DNA of 64,000 nt from UBA4742 sp963773335 (GTDB lineage: Bacteria; Actinomycetota; Acidimicrobiia; Acidimicrobiales; Acidimicrobilacustridaceae), in the NCBI GenBank assembly GCA_963773335.1, contig CAVZAT010000004.1, positions 1,240,001 to 1,304,000 on the forward strand. The letters run 5' to 3'. Made by a program: the position numbers and the translations under genes. Positions within the stretch are counted from its first letter, which is position 1. Each line of letters begins with the position of its first letter. The notes beneath the pieces were generated by a model. The model saw only the letters and a program-made list of their open reading frames with translations, did no database searches and was not told the origin of the DNA. Below are positions 7,906 to 18,062 of the stretch, piece after piece.

Positions 7906-9897
7906 GTGACCCTCAGCCGAACCTCATCGCCCGCCTTCACCGATCCGGACCTGGTCGAGATGCATCGTCGGATGCTGCTGATCCGGGGATTCGAGCAACG
8001 GGTGGCCACGCTCTACCGCGGCAGCGAGATCCCCGGTTTCGTGCATCTCTCGATCGGCCAGGAAGCCACGGCCGTGGGCGCCTGCTGGCCGCTGCACTCC
8101 GACGACGTCATCACCTCCACCCACCGCGGCCACGGCCACTGCCTGGCCAAGGGCCTGGACCCGCTGGGGATGTTCGCCGAGCTCATGGGACGCGACCGTG
8201 GCACCAACCGGGGCCGCGGGGGCTCGATGCACATCGCCGACCCCGACCTGGGCATCTTCGGGGCCAACGGCATCGTGGCCGCCGGGCTGCCGATCGCCGC
8301 CGGCGCCGCCACCGCCGCCCAGCTCCGGGCGGACGGCCGGGTGGCCGTGGCCTTCTTCGGTGACGGCGCTCCGGCCCAGGGCGCCTTCCACGAAGCGCTG
8401 AACCTGGCCGCAGTGTGGCAGCTGCCGGTCGTCTTCTTCTGCGAGAACAACGGCTACGCCGAGTTCTCGCCGGTGGCCACCCAGCACGCGGCCACCCTCG
8501 GCCAGCGCGCTGGCGGCTACGGCGTCGAGTTCGCCGAGGTGGAGGGCAACGACGTGGTGGCCACCGCCTCGTTGATGGACGACGTGGTCGCGGCGGTGCG
8601 CGACGGGCACGGCCCGATGGTGGTGGAGGCCACCACCTACCGCTGGCACGGCCACTACGAGGGCGACCCCGAGCGCTACCGATCGGCCGAGGAGTTGGCC
8701 GAATGGAAGCAGCGGGACCCGCTGGTGGTGCACGCGGCGCGCCTGGCCCGGGCCGGCGTCGCCGACGACGTGATCGCCGAGATGGAGAGCTCGGTGACCG
8801 CCGAGCTCGACGAGGCGGTGGTGGCCGCCCGGGCCTTCGAGAGCCCCGCACCCGAGTCGCTCCACCAGTTCGTGGTGCGGCCCAGGCCGTCGCCACCAGA
8901 ACCGCCAGCACCGGAACCTGACGCCCCCGTCTTCCGCACCATGGACGCCATCCACGACGCCCTCGAAGCCGAGCTGGCCGGCGACGACCGGGTGTTCGTG
9001 GCCGGCATCGACGTGGGCGCGGGAGAGAACGTGTTCGGGCTCATGCGGGGCCTGCACGACCGCTTCGGCGACCGCGTGCGCGACACCCCGATCTCCGAGA
9101 CCGCCATCATGGGCGTCGGGGTGGGCGCGGCCATGGCCGGGATGCATCCGGTGGTCGAGCTCATGTACCTCGACTTCGTGGGTGTGTGCCTGGATCAGCT
9201 GCTCAACCAGGCGGCCAAGCTGCCGTTCATGACCGGCGGCGCCGCGCAGATGGCGCTCACGGTGCGGACCCAGTTCGGCGCCGGCCGCTCCTCGGGCAGT
9301 CAGCACTCGCAGAGCCTCGAGGCCCTGCTGGCCCACATCCCTGGCTTGAGCGTGGTCATGCCCTCGACGCCGGCCGACACCTATGGCCTCCTGCGGGCGG
9401 CCATCCAGGATCCCAACCCGGTCATCTTCATCGAGAACCGCCTGCTCTACGGCATGAAAGGGCCGCGCCCGCCCGCCGACCACGTCGTGCCCATCGGCGT
9501 GTCCAAGGTGGTGCGGCCCGGCACCGACGTGACCGTCGTGTCGGTCTCGAGGATGGTCCACGAGGCGGTGGCGGCCGCGCAGGAGGTGGCCGGCGACGGC
9601 ATCTCCGTGGAGGTCATCGATCTGCGCACCGTGGCCCCGCTCGACGTCGGCCCCATCCTCGAATCGGTGCGCAGGACGAGCCGCCTGCTGATCGCCCACG
9701 AAGCCGTCGTGCCCTTCGGGATCGGCGCCGAGATCGCCGCGGTGGTGGCCCGCGAGGCCTTCTGGGATCTGGATGCACCCATCGAGCGCGTCGGCGCCGC
9801 CGCCACCCCACCCCCGTATGCGCCCGAGCTCGAACGCGCCTGGCTCCCCGACCACGACGACATCGCCCGAGCCATCCGACGCCTGGCCGCCGTCTAG
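7906..9897 (+). CDS. 2-oxoacid/acetoin-type dehydrogenase E1, alpha and beta fused
   Basis: Thiamine-diphosphate enzyme of 663 residues that decarboxylates a 2-oxoacid (or cleaves acetoin) as the E1 part of a dehydrogenase complex. The N-terminal alpha half (about 1-325) carries the ThDP motif that starts GDGAPAQG and ends in NN (CENNGYAEF). A Pro-rich linker (about 325-342) leads to the beta half with ISETAIMGVGVGAAMAG and the transketolase C domain. Alpha and beta are usually separate genes of about 330 residues each, so this is a fusion. No E2 or E3 gene is adjacent; partners must be encoded elsewhere. It is expressed from GTG at 7906 under the shared operator. Confidence 0.85.
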   Translation: MTLSRTSSPAFTDPDLVEMHRRMLLIRGFEQRVATLYRGSEIPGFVHLSIGQEATAVGACWPLHSDDVITSTHRGHGHCLAKGLDPLGMFAELMGRDRGTNRGRGGSMHIADPDLGIFGANGIVAAGLPIAAGAATAAQLRADGRVAVAFFGDGAPAQGAFHEALNLAAVWQLPVVFFCENNGYAEFSPVATQHAATLGQRAGGYGVEFAEVEGNDVVATASLMDDVVAAVRDGHGPMVVEATTYRWHGHYEGDPERYRSAEELAEWKQRDPLVVHAARLARAGVADDVIAEMESSVTAELDEAVVAARAFESPAPESLHQFVVRPRPSPPEPPAPEPDAPVFRTMDAIHDALEAELAGDDRVFVAGIDVGAGENVFGLMRGLHDRFGDRVRDTPISETAIMGVGVGAAMAGMHPVVELMYLDFVGVCLDQLLNQAAKLPFMTGGAAQMALTVRTQFGAGRSSGSQHSQSLEALLAHIPGLSVVMPSTPADTYGLLRAAIQDPNPVIFIENRLLYGMKGPRPPADHVVPIGVSKVVRPGTDVTVVSVSRMVHEAVAAAQEVAGDGISVEVIDLRTVAPLDVGPILESVRRTSRLLIAHEAVVPFGIGAEIAAVVAREAFWDLDAPIERVGAAATPPPYAPELERAWLPDHDDIARAIRRLAAV

Positions 9898-9951
9898 CTC
9901 AGAACGGGCGCACTCGCCCGGTGCTCCGGGCCGGTCGGTCAGGCGCCAGGT

Positions 9952-11127
9952 TCAACAGCCGAGGGCCCTGGCGATGACCAGGTGCTGGATCTCGTTGGTG
10001 CCCTCACCGATCTCGAGCACCTTGGAGTCGCAGTAGAAGCGGGCCACCGGCGTCTCGAGCATGTAGCCGATGCCCCCGTGGATCTGCACGGCCTCCGAGG
10101 CCGCCCATACGGCCAGGCGGCTGGCCTTGAGCTTGGCCATGGCTGCCTCCTTCATGAAGGGCTGGCCGGCGTCGCGGAACGAGGCAGCCCGGTAGGTGAG
10201 CCAGCGGGCCGCCTCGAGCTCGGTGGCGATGTCGGCCAGCTTGAACTGCACGGCCTGGAACTTGGAGATGGGTTGGCCGAACTGCTCGCGCTGGCCGGCG
10301 TAGTCCAGGGCCAGGTCGAGTACGGCCTGGGTCAGGCTGAGCGACAGGGCCGCGATGGAGATCCGCCCCACCTCGAGGGTGCCCAGGAACTGCCCCAGCC
10401 CCATCTCCGGATCGCCCACCAGGTGGTCGTCGGGCACCCACACGTCGTCGAAGTACAGCTCACGTGTGTCGAGGCCCCGCCAGCCGATCCCGCGCATCTT
10501 GGGCCCCATGGTGAAGCCCGGGGTGTCGCGCTCCACCACCAGGCTGGCGTAGCGGGCCGAGCCTCCCGCCCCCCGCCGCTCGGGCGAGTCTCCCCCGGAC
10601 GCTTCGGTTCGGGCCAGCAACGTCACCCCGAATGACAGGTCGGTCCCGGCATTGGAGATGAACGTCTTGGTCCCGTTGATCACCCAGCCCGCGTCGCGCC
10701 GCTGCGCACGGGTACGGATGCCGCGGGCATCAGAGCCGGCGTTCGGCTCGGTGAGCCCGAAAGCGCCCAGGGCACGTCCCTCGGCCAGAGGCCGCAGCCA
10801 CCGGTCGCGCTGGGCATCGGTTCCGAACAGGTACAGGGGCAGCGAGCCGATGGTGACGTGCGCCTGCCAGGCTGCGGCCACCGACTGGTCGGCGAGTCCG
10901 ATCTGCTCCATGGCGGCCACGAACCCCACGGTGGACATGCCGATCCCGCCCCACTCCTGCGGGATGAGCATGCCGAGCAGACCCAGCTCGCCCATCTCGC
11001 GCAGCAGATCCGTCGGACACCGGGCCTCCTCCCAGGCCAGTGGGGCGCGTGGGGCGATCTCGTTCTGGGCGAAGTCACGGCACAGCGCGACCAGGTCACG
11101 TTCGGGTTCGCTCAGCGAGAAGTCCAT
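9952..11127 (-). CDS. Acyl-CoA dehydrogenase
   Basis: FAD-dependent acyl-CoA dehydrogenase of about 391 residues that makes the alpha,beta double bond of an acyl-CoA. Seen in sequence: the FAD-binding stretch GAFGLTEPNAGSDA, the middle beta domain with NGTKTFISNAG, the C-terminal helices with YAGQREQFGQPISKFQ, and IGEGTNEIQ with the catalytic glutamate in the SCAD-like position. Start ATG at 11127 (MDFSLSEPER) is chosen over the upstream in-frame codon. The promoter region carries the shared operator at 11137-11160, so it belongs to the same regulon. It converges on the E1 gene with a 54-bp gap. Confidence 0.9.
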   Translation of the reverse strand: MDFSLSEPERDLVALCRDFAQNEIAPRAPLAWEEARCPTDLLREMGELGLLGMLIPQEWGGIGMSTVGFVAAMEQIGLADQSVAAAWQAHVTIGSLPLYLFGTDAQRDRWLRPLAEGRALGAFGLTEPNAGSDARGIRTRAQRRDAGWVINGTKTFISNAGTDLSFGVTLLARTEASGGDSPERRGAGGSARYASLVVERDTPGFTMGPKMRGIGWRGLDTRELYFDDVWVPDDHLVGDPEMGLGQFLGTLEVGRISIAALSLSLTQAVLDLALDYAGQREQFGQPISKFQAVQFKLADIATELEAARWLTYRAASFRDAGQPFMKEAAMAKLKASRLAVWAASEAVQIHGGIGYMLETPVARFYCDSKVLEIGEGTNEIQHLVIARALGC

Positions 11128-11136
11128 GCACCGGAT

Positions 11137-11160
11137 CATATTGGACCGCCCGGTACAACG
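11137..11160. promoter_or_regulatory. Putative TetR-type operator, copy 3
   Basis: Read on the minus strand this is TTGTACCGGGCGGTCCAA, an inverted repeat with one mismatched pair. It lies about 15 bases upstream of the acyl-CoA dehydrogenase start, where a repressor would block transcription. Confidence 0.6.
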
Positions 11161-11184
11161 AGCCCTCGCCGACGCATCCCCGCC

Positions 11185-11233
11185 AAATTGGGCATCTTTG
11201 CGCCCGGTTTCCGGCCGCGAAGATGCCCAATTT
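11185..11233 (-). terminator. Hairpin terminator after the SDR/amidohydrolase operon
   Basis: Inverted repeat with arms AAATTGGGCATCTTTGCG and its complement (17 of 18 pairs) around a 13-base GC-rich loop. It starts at the stop codon of the leftward SDR gene. The AT-rich outer arm gives a short U-run on either strand, so it may act in both directions. Confidence 0.6.
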
Positions 11234-12172
11234 CAGAGCGGTGGGGTCTCCGGCGGGGGCAGGTGGGCCAGGAAGGCGGCCGACCAGTCCATCAGGTCGG
11301 TGGGGACGCGGTATCCGGTCTCGTCGTTGATGGCCGCCCAGTGCTCGGCCACGTCGTCCACCGTGAGCCCGGGCGAAGGGTGGACGTAGCCCGGAGTCGA
11401 GGCGATGAAGATCCGCGCGAGGCGACCGGCGCCGGCCGCGTAGATCTCCCCGCTGACCGGGCAGTCCTCGTGAGCCAGGAAGGCGACCATCGGCGCCACC
11501 AGGTCGGGTGACATCGGCCCGGCCGGGTCGTCACCCTCGCGCTGGTCCGCCTCGGACGGCCGGCCGGCCATCCGGGTCATGGCGGCCGGGGCGATCAGGT
11601 TGACCTTGATCCCATGACGGGCACCGGCCATGCTCAGGCTGCGCGCCAGGCCGACGACGCCACCTTTGGCCGTGGCGTAGGCGGTGTTGTTGGCCAGACC
11701 GAACAGCCCGGCGGACGTGGTCATGACGATGCGGCCGTAATCCTGGTCGACCATGTGGGGCCAGGCGGCGCGGGTGGTGTTGAACGAGCCCGACACGTGC
11801 ACCGCCAGGTGGCTGGCCCAACTGATCGCCATCGAGCTCGGGGAACTTCGCCCAGCGCATGATGCCGGCGTTGTTGATCAGGACGTCGAGGCGTCCGAAC
11901 TGGTCGACCGCGGCCCCGATGAGCGCCGCGGCCCCGTCGACGGTGGAGACGTCGCTGACATCGGCGATGGCCTGGCCGCCGGCCTCGACGATCTCGGCGA
12001 CCACCTGTGCCGCCGGTTGAGCGTCGGCGCCGACGCCGGCCATCGAGCCACCCAGGTCGTTGACCACCACCTGGGCGCCGAGCCGGCCGAGCAATCGGGC
12101 ATGCGCCCGGCCGATGCCGCGTCCCGCGCCGGTCACGACCGCCACGCGGCCGTCGAAGCGATGCTCGGCCAC
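11233..12172 (-). CDS. SDR-family dehydrogenase (MFE-2/17beta-HSD4-like), frameshifted
   Basis: Short-chain dehydrogenase of about 312 residues resembling the hydroxyacyl-CoA dehydrogenase part of multifunctional enzyme 2. It has GAGRGIGRAHA near the N-terminus, then VVVNDLGGSMAGVGAD (a hallmark of that subgroup), the NNAGIMRWAKF motif and YATAKGGVVGLAR as the catalytic segment. The frame breaks at about 11833; dropping the G after CTC on the coding strand gives KFPELMAISWASHLAVHV. GTG start at 12172 abuts the amidohydrolase stop. Likely role is oxidation of a 3-hydroxyacyl-CoA during ring or side-chain degradation (inference). Confidence 0.78.
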
Positions 12173-13434
12173 CTAGGTGCGGGTGCTGGCGGCGGCTGCC
12201 GTGGGCGCCAAGCCGAGGAGGTCGCCGAGCGTGCCGCCCACCATGGCCTTGCGCTCGTCGGCGGGAACCCCCGCCATCAGGGAGGTCAACAGCTGCTGGC
12301 TGCCGCGGAACGTGCCCTCGGCATGCGGGTAGTCGTTGCCCCACATGATGGTGGACAGCCCGGTGATGTGGCGGCAGGCGACGGCCACCGGGTCGTCCTG
12401 GAACGAGACATGGAACTGGCGGGCCACGTACTCGCTGGGCATCAGCGGGTACGGCCACTTCTCGTTGAGGCGGAACAGCTGGGCCATGCCCGGCTGGTCG
12501 TCGTCGGGTCGGGCGTCGTCCCACACCCCGATCCACCAGTCGGCGTCCTGGCCGATCCCGGTGATCCAGCACTTGTCCATCGACCCGACCAACGACGACA
12601 GCCAGTAGGCGTTGAACTCGATCAGCGAGAAGTGCAGGTCCGGGAAGCGCTCGGGCACGCCGCCGCCGATCAACTGGCAGATGAGTGTCTGGGGAACGAT
12701 CGGCTGCATGACCGCCTGGGTGACCATGCGCTTGGCCGCCATCTTCTCGGTCATCGGTTGGTTCACCTGCTGGGCGTTCTCCAACATGACCTTGAGGGTG
12801 AGGGCCTCGGGATCGGCGACCTTGATGCCACCGGTCTGGGTGTGGACGAACACGCTCATCCCGCTGGCCTGGATGGCAGCCCACACCGGGTCGTAGTCGG
12901 CCAGGTAGTAGGGCCGGGGTGCGGTGGCGGGCAGCAGGACGGCCTTGAAGCCTCCGGCGGCCACCCGCTCGATCTCGGTGACGGCATCACCGATGTCGGT
13001 GAGCGGGACGGGCGCGGTGGGGGCCAAGCGGTCGAAGTACGGCGTGAACCGCTCCATCGACGTAGTCGTTGTAGACGCGGGCGTGGGCGATCGACATCTC
13101 GTGGTGGTCGGTGAACAGCCCGAACTGCGAGAGGTTCGGGTGCAGCACCTGGGCATCGACCCCGTCGGCGTCCATGTCCTCGAGGATGATCTCGGGGTCA
13201 CCTTCGGGCGTGCGCCCGGTGGTCTGGCGGTAGCGCGAGCACGGTCCAGCCCTCGAACCCGGGCGTGTGCAGCTTGCGGAACACCCGGGCGCCGCCCTCG
13301 ACGAAGGGTTCGATCTCGAACTCCTCCTCCCAGACCGCCATGTCGCGGAGGTGCTCGGGCAGGCGGGTCTTGAACAGGTCGATCGGCTCGAGGAGGTGGC
13401 CGTCGGCCGAGACCACGAAGTCCTTCTGCGTCAT
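12173..13434 (-). CDS. Amidohydrolase-family (TIM-barrel) hydrolase/decarboxylase, frameshifted
   Basis: Metal-dependent hydrolase of the amidohydrolase-2 group (ACMSD-like fold), about 420 residues. The N-terminal SADGHLLEP supplies a metal-ligand region, and the C-terminal MWGNDYPHAEGTF is typical of this subgroup, which includes decarboxylases of aromatic acids and ring-cleavage products. The frame breaks at about 13236 and 13058. In both, removing a G after CTC or GTC on the coding strand restores the reading (TVLRYRQTTG, YNDYVMERFTPYFD). ATG at 13434 has GGAGG 8 bases upstream. It is the first gene of the operon with the SDR, controlled from the operator at 13538. Confidence 0.78.
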
Positions 13435-13537
13435 CGTTGCCTCCTCCGGGCGCGGTACCGCTGTCTCGGTCACCATCATCGCTCGCCAGATCGGGAAATG
13501 GGCCTCTCCGACAGCGCGAACGCCTGTGGCGAACGTA

Positions 13538-13557
13538 GACCAACCGGTCGGTACATT
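13538..13557. promoter_or_regulatory. Putative TetR-type operator, copy 4
   Basis: Read on the minus strand: ATGTACCGACCGGTTGGT, matching TTGTACCG-N2-CGGT. It lies between the divergent amidohydrolase and cyclase-family genes. Confidence 0.6.
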
Positions 13558-13613
13558 GCAACGACCAGGCTAGGGTCCGGCCGCGGCAGGCCGACACTGG
13601 ACGAGGGGAAGAC

Positions 13614-14676
13614 ATGACCAAGCGGTGGACGCAGACGCCCAGAAGGCTCGACGTGGGGCGACTTCGGCGACGACGACGAGCTCGGTCGCATCAACCTGGT
13701 GACCGCCGACAAGGTGCTCGAAGGCGTCCGCGAGGTGGAGGCGGGCATCAGCTTCTGCCTGAGCCTGCCCCTCGACTTCCCCGGCGGCACCGTCCTCAAC
13801 CAGCGGCGCCCGCCACCGCGGCTGGCGCCCACCGAGGACATGGAGGGCAACGCCGGCACCTTCTACAACATCCACATGAGCGAGATGGCCGACTTCGGCG
13901 ACCCCAAGTACGTCGACGTCTGGGCCGACGACGTGGTCACCCTGTCGCTGCAGTACTCGACCCAGTGGGACTCGCTGGCCCACGTGGGCGCCGAGTTCGA
14001 CGCCGATGGCGACGGGGTCGAGGAGGCCGTGTACTACAACGGCTACCGGGCCGGCGTCGACCTGGTCGGCCCCACCCCGGACGCGGCCGGTGACGGTGCC
14101 GGCCACACCGCCTTCGCCAAGCACCTCGGGCCTCGAGCACATGGCCTTCCACGGCGTGCAGGGCCGAGGTGTGCTGGTCGACCTCGAGCACCATCTGGGC
14201 CGCGACTTCCGCGGGGTGCGGCTGGAGACGCTCCAGGAGATCATGGCGGCGGACGGGGTGGTGGTGGAGCCCGGCGACATGCTCGCTGCTGCACACCGGC
14301 TTCGCCACCCGCGTCCTGGAGTGGAACCGCGACCCCGACCCGGCGGAGATCTTCCAGACCTGCTCGTGGCTCGACGCCCGCGACCCGGACCTGCTCGAGT
14401 GGATCGCCGACTCGCAGATCTCGGCCCTGGTGGCCGACAACTACGCGGTGGAGGGGCTGCTCGGCAAGGACCGCCACCCCGAGCCGCCACTCGTTTCTGC
14501 CCATCCACCACCTCTGCCTGTTCAAGCTGGGCGTCCCCCTCGGTGAGATGTGGTACCTGCACGAGCTGGCCGCCTGGCTGCGCGAGCACGACCGCAGCCG
14601 CTTCCTGCTCACCGCGCCACCGCTGCGCCTGCCCGGGATCGTGGGCTCACCGGTGACGCCCATCGCCACCGTGTGA
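13614..14676 (+). CDS. Cyclase-family (kynurenine formamidase-like) hydrolase, several frameshifts
   Basis: Predicted metal-dependent hydrolase of the cyclase/kynurenine formamidase-like family, about 350 residues. TWGDFGDDDELGRINLVT opens the fold. The zinc-site region contains FYNIHMSEMADFGD and QYSTQWDSLAHVG, and LEHMAFHGVQGRGVLVDL follows. The reading frame breaks at about 13650, 14128, 14285 and 14493; each is repaired by deleting one G directly after CTC. The C-terminus PLGEMWYLHELAAWL is intact. The role is probably hydrolysis of a ring or amide-type intermediate (inference). It is divergent from the amidohydrolase with a shared operator between them. Confidence 0.72.
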
Positions 14677-14894
14677 CCCGGGCCGGACAGGAGCCCACTC
14701 GGGTCCTCGTTCGACACGCCGGTGGCGGTCACCACTGCTCGTCGCCGACGGTCGGTGCGACCATGACCCTCATGGCGGGCTGGCCGCCACCGGCGGTCAC
14801 CGATGCCCAGTAGCGAAGCGGGCCGATCATGCCCGCCCAGGCACAGACTGACTGCTGGCTCTCTGGGTCCCGCGCCGGCTCACCACCACGCCCG

Positions 14895-16542
14895 TCAGCC
14901 GGAGGCCGGGGCCCGATCGGATGCCCGGGAGAACTCGAAGGCGTCGTAGTCGTGTTCGACGACGTCGGCCGATGATCTCGAAGAGCTTGGGTCGTCCGCC
15001 GGTGTTGAGCAGGTAGCGCTTGGGCTTGCCCGGGATGTTGGAGCCGACGTACTGGCCGATGGTGCCGAACGTGGTGCGGGCCGCGCCCTTGTCGACCATG
15101 CGGGTCCAGCGCTCCTCGGAGTTGGCCGACACCTCGATCACGTCGTCGCCCGCGTCTCGGGCGATGCACCAGCAGGTCGGTGAGGAAGTCGACCTGGTCG
15201 CCGTTGTAGCGGGGGTTGTTGCCGGCCGCGGCGTGGGGCCCACCCGGGAAGAAGAAGTTGGGGAAGCCCGCGGGTCTGCAGGCCAAGGAACGTGGTGGGG
15301 CCGTCGGCCCAGTGCTCGGTCGAGCTCGAGGCCGTCGCGGCCCCGGATGCCCATGCGGGCCAGCGCCCCCGTGCCGAAGTCGAAGCCGGTGGCCCACACG
15401 ATGATGTCGAACTCGCGGAGCCCCTCGGTGGTCTCGATCCCGGTCTCGGTCACCCGCACCATCGGTGTCTCCTTGAGGTCGACGAGCGACACCTTCGGGT
15501 CGTTGAACGCCTCGAAGTAGCCGATGACGAAGGGCGGGCGCTTCTCACCGAAGAGGTGGTCGGTGGGGATCGAGCTTGGCCGCCGTCTCGGGATCGTGGA
15601 CGATGCCGCGGATCTTGTCGGCGATGAAGTCGCACCACTCGGCGTTGGCCGTCGCGGTTGAGCAGCAGGTCGGCGTAGTTGCTGGTGAGCTTCATGAAGC
15701 CCGGGCTGTTCCACATCTGCTCGTAGAACGCCTGGCGCTGCTCGGCCGAGTCGTCGAAGGCGGACCGCGCTCGTTCACCGGGTGGAGCGAAGCCGCTGAT
15801 CGAGGTGTTCAACGTCTCGCGGAGGTCCTCGAAATCGGCCCGGAGCTGTCGCCTGCTCCTCGGGGTGATCGGCGCGTTGTTGAGCGGTGTGCACCAGTTG
15901 GCCGTGCGCTGGTACACGACGAGCTCGGCGACGTCGTCGAGCGATGGTGGACACGACCTGCACGCCGCTCGACGAGGTGCCGACCACGGCCACCCGCTTG
16001 CCCGCGAAGTCGACCGGCTCGGTCGGCCAGAGCCCGGTGTGGTACGCCTCACCCCGGAAGTCGTCGCGGCCGGGCACGTCGGGCAGGTAGGGAACCGACA
16101 GCACGCCGGTGGCCGCGACCAGGAACCGGGCCCGGATCGCGGCGCCGTCCTCCAGCGTCACCAGCCAGGTGCCCGACCCCTCGTCGAACGCCGCGGCAGT
16201 GACCCGGGCGTCGAAGCGCATGAGGCGGCGCAGGTCGAAGCGGTCGACCACATGGTTCAGGTAGCGCTCGGTCTCGGGCTGGGCGGCGAAGTGCTCCTGC
16301 CACTCCCACTCGTCGAACAGCTCGCGGGAGAACAGGTAGCCGTAGGTGTAGCTCTCCGAGTCGAAGCGGCAACCCGGGTAGCGGTTCCAGTACCAGGTCC
16401 CGCCCACGCCGGAGCCGGCCTCGACGAGCTGCGCCGAGAAGCCTGCCTCACGCGCCCGGTAGAGCTGGTAGATGCCGGTGATGCCGGCGCCGACGATGAG
16501 CACGTCGACGTCGGGAGCCGTGGTGTCCGGGGAGGTCGTCAT
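14895..16542 (-). CDS. Flavin monooxygenase, Baeyer-Villiger type, several frameshifts
   Basis: Predicted FAD/NADPH monooxygenase of about 545 residues that inserts oxygen next to a ketone. The N-terminal Rossmann motif is VLIVGAGITGIYQLY. The BVMO fingerprint FxGxxxHxxxWP is present as FRGEAYHTGLWP, followed by the NADPH-binding GTSSSGVQV. Later segments DIIVWATGFDFGTG and GFPNFFFPGGPHA are family-typical. At least seven frame breaks occur (about 15945, 15655, 15575, 15318, 15285, 15170, 14965), most repaired by removing one G after C. The start at 16542 is MTTSPDTTAPDVDV. The density of breaks is the highest in the window together with the neighbouring Rieske gene. Confidence 0.75.
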
Positions 16543-16612
16543 GAGGCGGAAGTGGTGTCGTCACGCGGTCATGTCGCGGGCGATGCCGCCTGCCGACAGG
16601 CATCGGACGAAC

Positions 16613-16634
16613 TTGTACCGACCGGTTAGTATAA
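16613..16634. promoter_or_regulatory. Putative TetR-type operator, copy 5
   Basis: TTGTACCGACCGGTTAGT, with a perfect left half, lies between the divergent monooxygenase and Rieske oxygenase genes. It ends about 40 bases upstream of the Rieske start. Confidence 0.62.
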
Positions 16635-16673
16635 CGAACCCCGAGCGGCTCCGAGGAGGCGAGACCGGCTCGA

Positions 16674-18058
16674 GTGGCGATCGTCGAACAGAAGCGGCCG
16701 GCGCTACCCGGTGCCTCACGCCGTCGAGGTCCCGACCGGATCCCCAAGGAGCGCTATTTCGACCCTGACGTTCTTCCGAGCTCGAGGCCGAGCGGCTCTG
16801 GCCCAGGGTCTGGCAGATGGCGTGCCGCCTCGAGGAGATCCCGCGAGCCCCACGACTTCGCCGAGTACCAGATCCTCGACCAGTCGATCGTGGTCGTGCG
16901 CACCGAGGACCCCGACACGGCGATCGGCGTGACCGCCTTCCAGAACGCGTGCCGCCACCGCGGCGTCAAGGTGGCCGTCGGGCGCGGCACGCTGCGAGAG
17001 CGGGTTCACCTGCCCCTTCCACGGGTGGTGCTACGGCCCCGACGGCAAGAACATCGGCGTCCCGCGCCGGCGCACCTTCTCCGAGCACAACCTGCAGGCC
17101 GAAGACCTCGACCTCACCCCAGTGCGCTGCGAGACCTGGGGCGGTTGCGCCTGGATCAACCTCGACCCCGACGCCCCGCCGCTGCGCCAGTGCCTCGAGC
17201 CCTTCGCCACCAGCCTCGACGCCTGGAAGGTGGAGTCGCTGCGCACCGAGTGGTGGTACGCGGCCCGCCTGCCCGTCAACTGGAAGCTCGCCATCGAGGC
17301 GTTCGTCGAGGCCTACCACGTCCCCCAGACCCATCCCCAGCTCGTGATCCCGACGCGCTACGGCCTGCGCCCGGGCGAGACCTTCGACGCCGCCGCCTTC
17401 ATCGACTCCGACATCCGCTACCTGCGCGCCATGAGCGAGGGCATGGCCGGCATGGTCCACGCCGACGACGTGCGCATCGCCGAGGGCCTGCGCGGGGTCG
17501 AGCTCCCCGACGAGCCCGAAGCGGCCATGGCCGCCTGGAACCGGACGCTCAACGAGGCGGTCACGCAATGGCATCGCGACCGTGGCGCCGACATCCCCGA
17601 TCTGAACGAGCTGGCCGCCCACGGGCTCAACGTGGAGTTCTTCCAGGGCTTCGCCAACGTCGTTCGTGCTGCCGATGTACAGCAGCGCCTCGGCCTACCG
17701 GTTCCGGCCGCTGGGCCCGGAGGAGACCCTGATGGAGATCTGGTCGCTGACCCGTACCGGCCGCCGACGAGGAGCGCGCCGCCGCCCACGCCACCCGAGT
17801 CCTGGAGCCACGAGGACCCGCGCTGGCCGCCGATCCCCACGCAGGACTTCTCGAACATCCCCCGCCAGCAGCTGGGTCTGCACGCTCGCGGGGTTCGAGT
17901 ACATGCGGCTGTCGGCCGGCCTCGAAGGACACATCTCGAACTTCCAGCGCACCATCGACGGATTCCTGGCCGGCCTCTCCCACGATCAGCTGCTGCCGGC
18001 GCTCCAGCAGGTCAACGTCTACCCCTTCGACCGACCGATCGTCGACCTCGGGTTCTGA
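16674..18058 (+). CDS. Rieske oxygenase alpha subunit, several frameshifts
   Basis: Ring-hydroxylating-type oxygenase large subunit, about 460 residues when repaired. The Rieske [2Fe-2S] ligands are in NACRHRGVKV and FTCPFHGWCYGPDG. The catalytic iron site is in IEAFVEAYHVPQTHPQ. The C-terminal domain has LPMYSSASAYRFRPLG and ends with YPFDRPIVDLGF. Frame breaks lie near 16770-16795, 16848, 17000, 17675, 17760-17800 and 17885. Homologues need a separate ferredoxin reductase, not seen here. GTG at 16674 is the likely start because it begins AIVEQKRPALPG, but a GAGGAGG lies rather far upstream, so the start is uncertain. Confidence 0.78.
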
Positions 18059-18062
18059 GCAC

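Noticed and set aside
9928..9945. GGCCGGTCGGTCAGGC as a sixth island operator
   Set aside because: It lies between convergent gene ends and lacks the TTGTAC half-site.
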